From a virus, in the IMG/VR virus record IMGVR_UViG_3300042885_001030, positions 1 to 31,867 of that record: a DNA stretch of 31,867 bases. One strand, 5' to 3'. Positions 8,655 through 16,790 of this stretch are shown piece after piece; within the stretch, counting starts at the first letter, position 1, and every line of letters starts with the position of its first letter. The translations under genes and the position numbers were made by a program. The notes below the pieces were generated by a model. It saw nothing but the letters and a program-made list of their open reading frames with translations, made no database searches and was not told the DNA's origin.

Positions 8655-10000
8655 TAATTGCTTTGCTCTTGCGCTATTTTAAGTCGGATTGTTAGTTGCT
8701 CCAAGCCTTTGAATTTAGGGTTCTTGGAATTATAGTTGGTGTCTTGCACAATGACTGGCGTGTGTGTGCCGTCAAGGTTGACAATGTGTACTTGCTTTGA
8801 TAGGATCAATCCTTTCAAAAATTCCCATTCGCCTGCTTGCAGAAAGTCGGATTGACTAATCACAAACTTATCGTATCGCTTGTATGTAACAATTTCGCTT
8901 TCGTCAGTGTTCAAGAAATTAAATTCAACACTGCTTGAAACTGCACCATAATTTCCGATCACACGTTTTGCAACTTTCTGATCCGATTGATATTCAGTTT
9001 CTGATTTTTTGGTGAAGTTTTGATACTCCCATCCGTTACGCCTGCCAACCCATGCAACACGAACACGGTCGTAATCTTCGCAACCTGAGTTGGAATACAA
9101 CTCGGCGTTGTACATCACGTAGGTCATTGACACTTGCTCGTCCGCTTCATTGAAGATTTGGAAAAATATCGCTTTCCAATTAGGATAATCTTCTGGCTTT
9201 GGTATTCCAAGAAGTGATGATGCATTCAAATTTGCTGGATATATTGGCAAGTGTGACCACCCTTCTTCATCTTGCAACAGGTATTCAATGTTCACTGGCG
9301 AACCGCTACTTGGAAGCAAGGACAATTTGATTTTGTATGGCTCAGTAATGCCATCAGTTGAATATGGCCCACGAATATCCCACACGCCCCAATCTGATTC
9401 ATACACTGGTGTGTATATTACATTTGGCAAATTGACGCCTAAATTCAATTCGTTAGGCCTTGGGTGTGTACTTGGTAGCCTATCACTCATTAAACGTGAT
9501 TGATCTCCATTTTCATGACCAATTTGCGCCAATAAAGATGGTTTATAACCATCACGAATATTGAAATCAAGATAGTTGTACAGCCAAATTTGTATATCAA
9601 CTTGACTTGCTTCGTTTTCAGTAAACACACCAGCAATGTTCCAACCTTCAAAAACCTTTATGCTTACGCTATTGAAACCACTTGCTTTATAGAAGTTCGG
9701 GTTTTCTGCCATGTCAATGTAACCGTCGCGCAATATTGAGTGTACACTACCTGTGGTATCAGATTCTGGTATCCGCGCTGGGTTATTACGCATGTATTGC
9801 TTAACACATGGAACAAGGTCAAACACTAAACAATCGTTCGGATTTGGCGAAACAATAAACACCAAATTGTCGTTAGGAATCTCCAATTTTACAATGTACA
9901 TAAAGCCATCATTGCTGGTGTTGCTGGAGGATGCCGTAATTATCAACGGCGTACTAATTGCCGAATGCTTGTCAGGTTGTTGCAGTATAGTTATTGCCAT
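8654..10000 (-). CDS. Putative distal tail/tail-tip protein
   Basis: A 448-aa beta-rich protein without membrane segments. The stretch RVRVAWVGRRNGWEYQNFTK (about residues 318-337) and the C-terminal EQLTIRLKIAQEQSN resemble tail proteins that precede the hub gene in Bacteroidota phages. By position, after the tail completion gene and before the large tip protein, it is the best candidate for the Dit-like adaptor joining tail tube and tip. Its start overlaps the preceding gene by 10 bases and its stop overlaps the next start by one. I know no diagnostic residues that would prove the family. Confidence 0.55.
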   Translation of the reverse strand: MAITILQQPDKHSAISTPLIITASSSNTSNDGFMYIVKLEIPNDNLVFIVSPNPNDCLVFDLVPCVKQYMRNNPARIPESDTTGSVHSILRDGYIDMAENPNFYKASGFNSVSIKVFEGWNIAGVFTENEASQVDIQIWLYNYLDFNIRDGYKPSLLAQIGHENGDQSRLMSDRLPSTHPRPNELNLGVNLPNVIYTPVYESDWGVWDIRGPYSTDGITEPYKIKLSLLPSSGSPVNIEYLLQDEEGWSHLPIYPANLNASSLLGIPKPEDYPNWKAIFFQIFNEADEQVSMTYVMYNAELYSNSGCEDYDRVRVAWVGRRNGWEYQNFTKKSETEYQSDQKVAKRVIGNYGAVSSSVEFNFLNTDESEIVTYKRYDKFVISQSDFLQAGEWEFLKGLILSKQVHIVNLDGTHTPVIVQDTNYNSKNPKFKGLEQLTIRLKIAQEQSN

Positions 10001-10503
10001 TTGATGTTGTTGATTTTTATTTTGATCATTTCTAAAATAGCTGCATCAAATTTATCACCATGCGTTTCCATTACACTGGTAATGGCTTCACGATAATAAT
10101 AGATGCCTTCAATGCCGCGTTTGCCAATTGAAAATGCTATGCGTTTGGCTGCTGCTTCAATTGCTTCTTTGCTAGTCTTTACAAATGCACCTTTGCTATT
10201 ACGCAACTTAATTGGTTTTTGCTTAATCCATTTTTCAATTTCAGTGTACGGCGGTGGCTTCCTATCCTTTCTGCGCCCTTGCTCAATTACATCAGCATAT
10301 TTTTTTGCACGACCCATTGCACCAAATTTAACCTGCACCATGTTTGAGCCAAAGTTTGCTGAATAATTCAATGAATCCTTCAACGTACCTGTGCTAACAC
10401 GCCTGCGCTTCTTGCCATTGATTGTTCTAGTAGCACCGATGTTGCGTTGTGCTGCCTCAATAATCAGGTCACAAATTTCTGTTATGGCTTGCAGTCTATC
10501 CAT
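9991..10503 (-). CDS. HK97 gp10-like neck/tail completion protein
   Basis: A 170-aa basic protein. The N-terminal helix (MDRLQAITEICDLIIEAAQ) is followed by TGTLKDSLNYSANFG and the segment YADVIEQGRRKDRKPPPYTE then IEKWIKQKP. This is the pattern of gp10-like proteins, a strand, the EQGR-KPPP-I-KWI motif and helices, which complete the head-tail interface or tail end. It sits in an unbroken late operon, just after the tail terminator/fibre gene and just before the Dit-like gene, and ends inside the next gene's start. Confidence 0.65.
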   Translation of the reverse strand: MDRLQAITEICDLIIEAAQRNIGATRTINGKKRRRVSTGTLKDSLNYSANFGSNMVQVKFGAMGRAKKYADVIEQGRRKDRKPPPYTEIEKWIKQKPIKLRNSKGAFVKTSKEAIEAAAKRIAFSIGKRGIEGIYYYREAITSVMETHGDKFDAAILEMIKIKINNIKWQ

Positions 10504-10506
10504 TGT

Positions 10507-12033
10507 TTATATGGTGGTGTACATGATACTCATTTGAACAACGTTTGCGCTCGTGGCCGCTGCGTTGTTTCGTGCCTTAATTGATATTAAATCACTGGCC
10601 GCAAATGAAACTGATCCCGTTGCGGTGAAGATATTGGTCGTAGCGCCTGCGGGAATTGTGCAAACAATCGCTGTATCGACTCCGTTTTTTCTTAAAGTGA
10701 AAACCATTGATCCGCCAGCGTTCTGAGTGTTGGTGGTTCGTATCACCAATTTAGTAAACACCATCGGGTATTCAGCGGCTATCTGCGTGGGATTCTCTGT
10801 GCCTGAGTTGAGGAAACTTGTCAACCCCACGAATCGATCGCCACTTGAAGCGGTCAAAGTGAATGATGTGGATGTAGCTCTTAATGCGTGGTAACTTGTT
10901 ATGGACAAATCACCACTACCTTCGAGTGAACCCCCATTGACAGTTTTGATTGGCCGTTTGGCTTGGATCGTTGCTGTTGTTTCATCACCCGTATTCGTTC
11001 CCGACTGATTGCCTATGGTGGTCAAATTTGCATCCGTGACAAATCGCTTATTCGCTGCGTCTGTGATGTTGGCAGTGGTAGTGGTATCCACGTTTGGCAC
11101 GTTGCCCAACCCAACTTGCGCCTTGGTTGTGGCGTGTGGGTTGAATGTATTAGCTTCATGTGCTGACAACCTAGCGCTTACGGCAGCAGTATCAAATGCA
11201 TTTTGCGCGTCACCATCTTCACGTGCCGTTGTTTCGATAGCTAAATCATTGGCAACTGAATCAATGTTGGCTTGTAGTGTTAATACTTCATTAGTGAAAT
11301 CTACTTTCGGGGTGTAATCTAGTAGCAGCGCGATCAAATCCGCTTGATCCTCGATGTCACCACCGATTGCACCCCAATCCGCACCGCCACCACCGCCACC
11401 CGTTGCAGCAATGCGCACATTGCCAGCTCCAAGGTCAGTAATTGTAACATTGTTGCCGTTGACAAGGTTCAAAACGTTTTGCACCGCGTTGTCGGTGTTA
11501 TTCACTTTGAGTGTAATACCAACCGCCGAACCATTGCCACCTGTATTACTGCCGCCAACAGACCAATCGGCAGGTATGTCACACGCTGACCAGTTGTAAC
11601 TAACCTCAAGCACAAGCGACAATGTTACGCCTGTTACTACCTGTGAATATTCTTCAACGAATGGTTCAATGCTTGGCGATTCGACAAGGTACACATCTTT
11701 GCCAAACAACACATTTCCATTCTGTATTTCGGAAATCAAATCAAGAGCAAGTCGAGCCATGTCGCTGATGACCTCGCGCTGGTAGTCAGCCTTTTCTTCC
11801 TTGGAACGTGGGCAGTCAAAAAACAAAATATCGAACGCATATTGCAGCACGCCATTGTTAGGCGAAATCGATCCTGGAGCCACATGCATTACTGGGTACC
11901 TGTTGTCTTTTGGCACGTCAATCAAGTCGATGGAACCATGACTAAATTGGTTGATCATTAAATGACCATTGGCAAAGGCCTCCAACCTATTGATTAGGAT
12001 ATTATAGCTGCTTCCCGAACTGTTGTTTATCAT
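10507..12033 (-). CDS. Tail terminator-like domain fused to a fibre/receptor-binding region
   Basis: A 508-aa protein with two distinct halves. Residues 1-155 are compact, with RYPVMHVAPGS, YAFDILFFDCP and a long helix. This resembles the small stand-alone proteins thought to cap the tail tube in Bacteroidota phages. A glycine linker (GGGGGGADWG, about 215) leads into a fibre-like half that has an EDGDAQNAFDTAAVSARLSA coiled coil, HATTKAQVGLGNVPNVD (about 300), NQSGTNTGDET, TVNGGSLEGSGDLSI and a C-terminal beta domain (about 385-508). These motifs are common in tail fibre shafts. The start ATG lies 32 bases inside the frameshift extension of the upstream chaperone. A single gene carrying both a tube-end part and a fibre is unusual. 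Confidence 0.65.
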   Translation of the reverse strand: MINNSSGSSYNILINRLEAFANGHLMINQFSHGSIDLIDVPKDNRYPVMHVAPGSISPNNGVLQYAFDILFFDCPRSKEEKADYQREVISDMARLALDLISEIQNGNVLFGKDVYLVESPSIEPFVEEYSQVVTGVTLSLVLEVSYNWSACDIPADWSVGGSNTGGNGSAVGITLKVNNTDNAVQNVLNLVNGNNVTITDLGAGNVRIAATGGGGGGADWGAIGGDIEDQADLIALLLDYTPKVDFTNEVLTLQANIDSVANDLAIETTAREDGDAQNAFDTAAVSARLSAHEANTFNPHATTKAQVGLGNVPNVDTTTTANITDAANKRFVTDANLTTIGNQSGTNTGDETTATIQAKRPIKTVNGGSLEGSGDLSITSYHALRATSTSFTLTASSGDRFVGLTSFLNSGTENPTQIAAEYPMVFTKLVIRTTNTQNAGGSMVFTLRKNGVDTAIVCTIPAGATTNIFTATGSVSFAASDLISIKARNNAAATSANVVQMSIMYTTI

Positions 12034-12265
12034 AATCTTTTTTGTCTAGCATGTATGTGAGGTGAGTGAAGATTCGCCGTATTGGTTGGCAGGTAACTGC
12101 ATCAAACTTTGTAACGTCATAATCAGCCATTGATTCTATCAAATGGAACCATCCCCATTTATTAAGGTCGATTGTTGCAAATGTTTCAAATTCGTCTGGT
12201 ACAGATTCATTTCCTCGTTCATGTATTCTAGGAAATTCGTCAATAAGTCGAGTTCGAAACTCGAA
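12002..12265 (-). CDS. -1 frame extension of the tail assembly chaperone (GT-like product)
   Basis: No separate start is needed. After a -1 slip in the T9 run at 12264-12272 the frame reads FEFRTRLIDEFPRIHERGNE, then a segment with NKWGWFHLIESMADYDVTKF, then RRIFTHLTYML, to the TAA at 12002-12004. That adds 87 aa to the first 178 residues of the upstream protein, for a 265-aa fusion. The frame has no stop over 264 nt and encodes a plausible folded helical domain. An internal ATG at 12128-12130 could also start a 42-aa protein (MADYDVTKF...). Siphophages commonly make two tail chaperones (G and GT of lambda) in this way at this gene position. A one-base sequencing error in the homopolymer is the alternative. 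Confidence 0.65.
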   Translation of the reverse strand, partial: FEFRTRLIDEFPRIHERGNESVPDEFETFATIDLNKWGWFHLIESMADYDVTKFDAVTCQPIRRIFTHLTYMLDKKDYDKQQFGKQL

Positions 12266-12798
12266 AAAAAAAGCAGCGCTGCATTAACCACCGACATTGA
12301 TAATTTGCTCAAGTCATCGGCATTGGCATATTGTTCTTCGCCTGTGTACTTGGTTATAGTATACCTGTTGCCCAACTTTGTTTTAATGGGCCTGTATAGC
12401 ACCGCCATTACGCTTATCAACTTGTCCATTTGTGGCTTGGCAGGATCGTATACCATTTTGCAAAATTCGTCAAGGTCAATCCATTCATCGGCAGACATCA
12501 AATCCATGTCTGGAATGAACCCGTATTTGGTGCCATTTAGGTCAACAAATTTTAGATGCAACTGGGTTTCGTTTTCAATCAATTTTGCAAAGGCTTGCAC
12601 AATGCGATTGATGGATTCTGGGTTTAGCTTGAGCACCAATGCACGGTCACAACCAAGGGCGGCAGCGCACTGGTCAATTGTATTCTTTGCTTTGTGCCAT
12701 TGTATGTACTGGCCCAATGTAATCGCGCTGAAATCAATTGGTATTGACATGCTGCCATCTACCTTGGTTGCTACGCGCTTGCGTTTGAATAACCTCAT
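12139..12798 (-). CDS. Tail assembly chaperone (G-like, zero-frame product)
   Basis: A 219-aa protein lying between the small terminase and the tail genes. It contains IPIDFSAITLGQYIQWHKA near the N-terminus, then KYGFIPDMDLMSADEWIDLD and ISVMAVLYRPIKTK in the middle, and ends INGDGSI. I associate this pattern with a conserved late-gene family of Bacteroidota phages next to the tail genes. Together with the frameshift site at codons 176-178 and the open -1 frame beyond, it fits a chaperone that binds the tape measure during tail assembly. Its start overlaps the small terminase gene by 4 bases. The family name is inferred from position and frameshift. Confidence 0.6.
   Translation of the reverse strand: MRLFKRKRVATKVDGSMSIPIDFSAITLGQYIQWHKAKNTIDQCAAALGCDRALVLKLNPESINRIVQAFAKLIENETQLHLKFVDLNGTKYGFIPDMDLMSADEWIDLDEFCKMVYDPAKPQMDKLISVMAVLYRPIKTKLGNRYTITKYTGEEQYANADDLSKLSMSVVNAALLFFSSFELDLLTNFLEYMNEEMNLYQTNLKHLQQSTLINGDGSI
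12248..12272 (-). promoter_or_regulatory. Programmed -1 frameshift site with hairpin
   Basis: On the minus strand the codons CTG CTT TTT TTT TCG contain nine T's. T TTT TTT in the zero frame allows both tRNAs to re-pair fully after a -1 slip. A perfect 7-bp hairpin follows at once: TCGAGTT, loop TCG, AACTCGA (plus coordinates 12248-12264). It is nearer to the slip site than the usual 5-9 nt, so it may act differently or be incidental. The -1 frame then stays open for 87 codons. Confidence 0.6.
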
Positions 12799-13172
12799 AC
12801 TTCTTTTGGGATTATAATTTGAAATGGACTGCCATCGGCGCCAGTGATTTCTTGGCGCTCAACATAACCTCGATGCTTGGCTTTTGTTTTAAGGTAAAAG
12901 ATCGCTGCAGTCACACTTGGTTTATCTTGCAGGCGCATTATGCCATGCTCAGTTGCCTGCTCATAATATGCGCCGTCTATGGATTCAAATAGTTTGGATT
13001 CAACGTGGTCAATTGTGGCATCGTTGATTTCGTCTACTTCTGCCTTGTATTTTTCATCTAACTTCATCCAATTATAGTGCGTCATTCGGCTGATGTTTAC
13101 CTGTTCTGCCGCGTGTGTAACAATGCCTCGATGTTGTCGCAATGCTTTCAAGAATCGTTTTTTGTCTTCCAT
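12795..13172 (-). CDS. terS: Terminase small subunit
   Basis: A 125-aa DNA-recognition subunit of the packaging terminase. An N-terminal helix-turn-helix, HRGIVTHAAEQVNISRMTHY then NWMK (about 14-37), is followed by a helical oligomerisation region (IDHVESKLFESIDGAYYEQA) and FYLKTKAKHRGYVERQEITG near the end. This organisation and the last motif are typical of small terminases in phages of this group. The gene overlaps the tail chaperone start by 4 bases. It is encoded about 11 kb from, and on the opposite strand to, its large-subunit partner, which is uncommon. Confidence 0.8.
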   Translation of the reverse strand: MEDKKRFLKALRQHRGIVTHAAEQVNISRMTHYNWMKLDEKYKAEVDEINDATIDHVESKLFESIDGAYYEQATEHGIMRLQDKPSVTAAIFYLKTKAKHRGYVERQEITGADGSPFQIIIPKEV

Positions 13173-13207
13173 TTTTTTATTGTTTAATTTGTAAATTCAT
13201 TTTGCTT

Positions 13208-13669
13208 TCAAATTACAATATCTTCAGTGGCCTTGCGAAGGTCGTTTATAATACGCCTAACGCATTCAGGGCAGGTTGATTGTTCAATGTTTTTTCCACT
13301 AACTTTGGACGCATACATAAACAATGGTTTGGCTTCTAAGTAAGTCAATGATGACTTGTTCTTATACTGCTCCAGCAATTCTTTTATGCGCACCAATTCA
13401 TCGTTGCTGATGCCATAGCTATACCATTTGTCGGCAGGGCAGCTGGCCCAATTGAATTGAGTTTTCCAACTCATTTTGCAACCGCACAATTTCACCTTCT
13501 TGCGGTAATGGCGCACAATGTTATCTTCAATGACAATGTCCACGTGGTCTTTTGGCCTGTTAAAGTTGGCCACTATTAGGGTGCCACAACTGCCAGTGCT
13601 TTCCTTGTACCATTTGCATTTGACGCAAATTGCCATGCGTTCTTGTTTTACATTGTCTGGAACTATCAT
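13208..13669 (-). CDS. Cysteine-rich putative zinc-binding protein
   Basis: A 153-aa protein with paired cysteines that suggest one or two zinc sites: ICVKCKWYKESTGSCG (about 14-29), KLCGCKMSWKTQFNWASCPA then DKW (about 61-83), and STCPECVRRI (about 131-140). The CPADKW-type ending of the second cluster recurs in Bacteroidota phage proteins. It overlaps the sigma-like gene by 4 bases (ATGA) and precedes the small terminase, so it is co-expressed at the head of the late operon. A role in late gene control or packaging is possible but not shown. Confidence 0.65.
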   Translation of the reverse strand: MIVPDNVKQERMAICVKCKWYKESTGSCGTLIVANFNRPKDHVDIVIEDNIVRHYRKKVKLCGCKMSWKTQFNWASCPADKWYSYGISNDELVRIKELLEQYKNKSSLTYLEAKPLFMYASKVSGKNIEQSTCPECVRRIINDLRKATEDIVI

Positions 13670-14175
13670 ACAATATTCAATTGTTTATTCAATTTCTTTA
13701 TGGCCCTGCTTACGCGCAGCCTTGCCGCCAAATTGCTGATGCCTGTTACATTCTCAATTTCCTCATAGCCCACACCCATTGATCGAGCACGTATTAATTG
13801 CTGGTCAAGTTGGTTTAGGTGCCTAGTCAGCATATCAATGTATTCGTAGTCTATCAATCTTGCCATATCAACTTCGTCTTCAGCCTCATGTATAGGTAAC
13901 AAATCCATTGAATGCAAGCGACCTTGATTTCCTTTTGCTTGTTTGCACAATACGAAAGTGACGTAAGTTGTCAATTCACCGCGTTTGGCCATTTCTTGAA
14001 ATTTATCACGTTGTTCTAGCATGATAAGTAACAATTCATGAAGCAAACTATCGGCGCGATCATTGTTTTTGGTCGCGTTTTGAGCAGTTCGTCTCCAAAT
14101 TTTGTAATTTTTTTCTATTTCATTATCAAGAAGTTGCAAACTATTTTCAATTATTTTGTATAAAATATTGTACAT
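13666..14175 (-). CDS. Sigma-70-like/ECF-type putative late transcription factor
   Basis: A 169-aa protein from the ATG at 14173-14175; a TTG 16 codons upstream is possible but lies in the promoter. A helical region with RADSLLHELLLIMLEQRDKF, then an AKRGELTTYVTFVLCKQAKG stretch, resembles sigma region 2. The C-terminal part, QQLIRARSMGVGYEEIENVT then GISNLAARLRVSRAIKKLNK, has the shape of a region 4 helix-turn-helix. It is the first gene of the late operon, where a regulator that switches on late promoters would fit. The similarity is weak, so a non-sigma DNA-binding protein remains possible. Confidence 0.55.
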   Translation of the reverse strand: MYNILYKIIENSLQLLDNEIEKNYKIWRRTAQNATKNNDRADSLLHELLLIMLEQRDKFQEMAKRGELTTYVTFVLCKQAKGNQGRLHSMDLLPIHEAEDEVDMARLIDYEYIDMLTRHLNQLDQQLIRARSMGVGYEEIENVTGISNLAARLRVSRAIKKLNKQLNIV

Positions 14176-14198
14176 TTCAAAATCTTGTCGTATATTCG
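14168..14198 (+). promoter_or_regulatory. Candidate early promoter (rightward)
   Basis: TTG at 14168-14170, a 20-nt spacer and TATATTCG at 14191-14198, one base off the TAnnTTTG consensus. Transcription would begin near 14204, about 35 nt before the first early gene. It lies partly inside the start of the sigma-like gene, so early and late promoters interleave. Confidence 0.4.
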
Positions 14199-14212
14199 CA
14201 AAGTCAACGAAA

Positions 14213-14220
14213 CAAATATA
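14213..14220 (-). promoter_or_regulatory. Candidate late promoter -7 box (leftward)
   Basis: On the minus strand TATATTTG (plus CAAATATA) matches the Bacteroidota -7 box exactly. The start would fall about 30 nt before the sigma-like gene's ATG. No good -33 TTTG is found at the usual distance, which could mean the promoter needs an activator. Confidence 0.4.
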
Positions 14221-14238
14221 CAATAAAACTCAAATCAA

Positions 14239-14538
14239 ATGAAAATCAAGCCAACCATGCACAATGGCATTAACGTAATCGATTTGGAATTGGTGCGTTC
14301 ATCAAAATATGATGAAAATATTGACCGCTATGGGGACCATTCAAAAACATGCTTTTTTTGCGCCAGACCAACAGCACAAAAATCATTTGTACACTTGTCT
14401 ACTAATGGGTTGTTAGTGCCAGCAAATATTGACGAAAATGATTTGCTCAAATACGACTTAGAATCACAGGGTTGTTTTCCTGTTGGTGCGGAATGCGCTA
14501 AAAAAATAGGTCAAGAATTTATAGTATACATCAAATAA
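14239..14538 (+). CDS. Small early protein with a CxxC pair
   Basis: A 99-aa protein, first of the early arm. It has KTCFFCARPTAQKSFVHLST (about 36-55) and LESQGCFPVGAECAKKIG (about 75-92), so three or four Cys could hold one zinc ion. I recall similar short proteins in other Bacteroidota phages, without a known function. The start ATG follows an A-rich leader with no Shine-Dalgarno sequence. Confidence 0.7.
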   Translation: MKIKPTMHNGINVIDLELVRSSKYDENIDRYGDHSKTCFFCARPTAQKSFVHLSTNGLLVPANIDENDLLKYDLESQGCFPVGAECAKKIGQEFIVYIK

Positions 14539-14559
14539 ACTTATAAAAAATCAAACAAA

Positions 14560-14793
14560 ATGACAAATTTAGAAAAAATCGCTTATCTCCAATCCATGCA
14601 CAAGAATGCTGCCGACATGGTTACCTACTGCAGTGATAAAATTGCCAAAGGCGACGATGCATGGACGATTAAACTTTCACTCGAAGGCTTTAAAAAAGAC
14701 GTTGAAGCATTGGGCTATGCGCTCAAAGGACTTCAGTTGATGCAAAGTATTGTAACCGAACAAAGCGAAGAGGGAGGTGATTATGGCTTCTAA
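14560..14793 (+). CDS. Small helical early protein
   Basis: A 77-aa, mostly helical, acidic protein (MTNLEKIAYLQSMHKNAADM...) with no motif I recognise. It ends 11 bases inside the next gene, and its last codons contain the strong ribosome-binding site AGGGAGG used by that gene. Its position between the first early gene and the RecT module suggests an early accessory role. Confidence 0.65.
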   Translation: MTNLEKIAYLQSMHKNAADMVTYCSDKIAKGDDAWTIKLSLEGFKKDVEALGYALKGLQLMQSIVTEQSEEGGDYGF

Positions 14794-15193
14794 AATATGC
14801 GTGCAGTCATCGGTGGCTGCCCACCCTCAGTCGGGTTTCAATAATTGGATCAACTTGCTCCATGCCCAACTCAAACCAAAGTTGGTGCTACGCCAACCAA
14901 CAGATGGGGAGCGCCAATACGTTCGTGAGCACTTGGAGATCTTCGCTAGCCTATTCACGCACAAAGACCTTGTTAATATCGTGAGAGGTCACAAGAGTGA
15001 AACCCACCACATGAACATGGGCCTCAATCACATGAAGATTGAACTATCGACCTACTACGATGATGATCCCGATACTAGACGGCACTACCGCGTGTACTTC
15101 AAAGCCTCCATCGTGCGCCTTGACCGCAATGGGAATGAAAGCCAAATCACAACCGAAGTATATCAAACACATCGCAAAATCTACCAATTCTAA
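14783..15193 (+). CDS. Hypothetical early protein preceding recT
   Basis: A 136-aa protein of unknown function. The start is set at the ATG at 14783 because AGGGAGG lies 5 nt before it; a GTG two codons earlier is less likely. The sequence has a helical first half (ERQYVREHLEIFASLFTHKD) and a beta-like second half (HYRVYFKASIVRLDRNGNES). It ends 11 bases before recT, so it is probably part of the recombination operon. Confidence 0.7.
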   Translation: MASKICVQSSVAAHPQSGFNNWINLLHAQLKPKLVLRQPTDGERQYVREHLEIFASLFTHKDLVNIVRGHKSETHHMNMGLNHMKIELSTYYDDDPDTRRHYRVYFKASIVRLDRNGNESQITTEVYQTHRKIYQF

Positions 15194-15204
15194 TAAATAA
15201 AATT

Positions 15205-16053
15205 ATGTCAAATCAACTTACAACAAAGGATTTTTTCCAACAACCATCCGTCCAAAAGAAGTTTCAAGAACTATTGGGCAAAAGGGCACCGCAATTTATC
15301 ACGTCGGTGCTTCAAATCGTGATGAACAACAACCTGCTTGCCAAAGCGGATGCGTCAAGCATCTACAATGCGGCTGCAACTGCCGCCGTGCTGGACTTGC
15401 CATTGAACAATTCACTAGGCAAGGCTTGGATCGTTCCTTATAAAGGAGCTGCGCAGTTTCAGCTGGGTTATAAAGGCTTTATTGAACTGGCCATGCGCAC
15501 AGGGCAGTACCAAAGGATCAACGCCGTGCCGGTGCACCAAAATCAATTCAAATCGTGGAACTCATTGACTGAGGAACTGGATGCCGACATGACCATCATG
15601 GGTGATGGCGTCATAGTTGGGTACGCTGCCTTCTTCCGCATGAATAATGGCTTTGAAAAGTTTACTTACTGGCGCCTAAATGAAGTGCGCAACCATGCCA
15701 ACCGCTTCAGCAAATCAGTAAACAATGGGCCATGGGCCACTGACTTTGATAAAATGGCCCTAAAAACCGTCATCAAAGCCATGTTGAGCACTTATGGCAT
15801 GTTGTCAATTGAAATGCAGACCGCCATAACTGCCGACCAAGCGGTAATCAAGGACGCTGACACAATGGATATTGAATACGTTGATTCACCCGCCATTGAC
15901 ATAGACAAAGAAGAAGAAAGGGCAATACTCATGCTAAAAGATTGCACAACGCCTGAAGAAGTTCACGGACTTTTGAAATCATTGTCGCCTGAACTGGCCG
16001 ACCGCATCAACGCGGATGCAGTAGATAAATTGGATTCATTCGAAACAAACTAA
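15205..16053 (+). CDS. recT: RecT-family single-strand annealing protein
   Basis: A 282-aa recombinase that coats single-stranded DNA and anneals complementary strands. The RecT core is clear: a KDFFQQPSVQKKFQELLGKR N-terminus, IYNAAATAAVLDLPLNNSLG then KAWIVPYK (about 49-76), FQLGYKGFIELAMRTGQYQ, and KTVIKAMLSTYGMLSIEMQ followed by an acidic tail. The next gene encodes the exonuclease that would make the single strands. Such pairs serve phage DNA recombination and concatemer formation, needed here because the phage has no polymerase of its own. Confidence 0.92.
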   Translation: MSNQLTTKDFFQQPSVQKKFQELLGKRAPQFITSVLQIVMNNNLLAKADASSIYNAAATAAVLDLPLNNSLGKAWIVPYKGAAQFQLGYKGFIELAMRTGQYQRINAVPVHQNQFKSWNSLTEELDADMTIMGDGVIVGYAAFFRMNNGFEKFTYWRLNEVRNHANRFSKSVNNGPWATDFDKMALKTVIKAMLSTYGMLSIEMQTAITADQAVIKDADTMDIEYVDSPAIDIDKEEERAILMLKDCTTPEEVHGLLKSLSPELADRINADAVDKLDSFETN

Positions 16054-16057
16054 TAAC

Positions 16058-16777
16058 ATGAACGCAGACAACTTATTATTCAGATGCTCATCGCTTGGTC
16101 ACATTATGACTGAGGCACGCAGCAAATCAGAACCTATTTCAGAAACCGCAAAGGCGCACTTACTTGAAGTCTACATCGCCCACAAGTACGGGCGCCGCAA
16201 AGTAATCACTACCAAATACATGGAAAAGGGATTGCAGGTGGAGGAAGATGCCATCACCTTGTATTCGCGCCACACCAAATTGTTCCACACAAAGAATGAG
16301 GATCGTATTACCAATGATTTTATAGCTGGCACCCCCGACCTTTTCAATGGCCCAACAATCATGCAGGCCGACACCATTATCGACATCAAGTCATCGTGGG
16401 ATATCTTCACGTTCCATTCGGTAATTGGCAAAGGCGTCAAGAAACTCTATTACTGGCAGCTAATGGGATACATGGCACTTACTGGTGCAAAGCACGCAAA
16501 ACTTGCTTACTGTCTTGTAGACACGCCAGAAACCATCCTAAACGACGAAAAACGCAAATTACACTGGAAGATGGGATTGATTGACGACAACAACCCCGAT
16601 TTTGAGCAGGCTTGCAACGACATTGATCGCCTTGGCAAATATGACGATATTCCTATAGCAGAGCGCGTGCATATCATTGAAGTAGAGCGTGACGAAGCAG
16701 CCATTGCAGCAATTTATGCGCGTGTAATTGAATGCAGAAATTGGATGAACAAAAACTTATACATACAACAATCATAA
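16058..16777 (+). CDS. YqaJ/lambda-exonuclease-like nuclease
   Basis: A 239-aa PD-(D/E)XK exonuclease, partner of RecT. The motifs appear in order: an upstream Glu in EKGLQVEEDAITLYSRH (about 50-66), the catalytic GTPDLF (about 91-96), IIDIKSSWD (about 107-115, the D-x-K element) and YYWQLMGYM (about 131-139, the Gln of motif IV). It starts 5 bases after recT's stop. It should resect double-stranded ends to 3' overhangs for RecT. A RecB-like nuclease role in another process is less likely in this context. Confidence 0.88.
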   Translation: MNADNLLFRCSSLGHIMTEARSKSEPISETAKAHLLEVYIAHKYGRRKVITTKYMEKGLQVEEDAITLYSRHTKLFHTKNEDRITNDFIAGTPDLFNGPTIMQADTIIDIKSSWDIFTFHSVIGKGVKKLYYWQLMGYMALTGAKHAKLAYCLVDTPETILNDEKRKLHWKMGLIDDNNPDFEQACNDIDRLGKYDDIPIAERVHIIEVERDEAAIAAIYARVIECRNWMNKNLYIQQS

Positions 16778-16790
16778 AAAAAACAAAAAA

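Noticed and set aside
12264-12272. Simple sequencing error in the T9 run
   Set aside because: It cannot be excluded without reads, but the zero-frame end (NGDGS-type) also looks natural, and two products are expected for a tail chaperone, so frameshifting is preferred.
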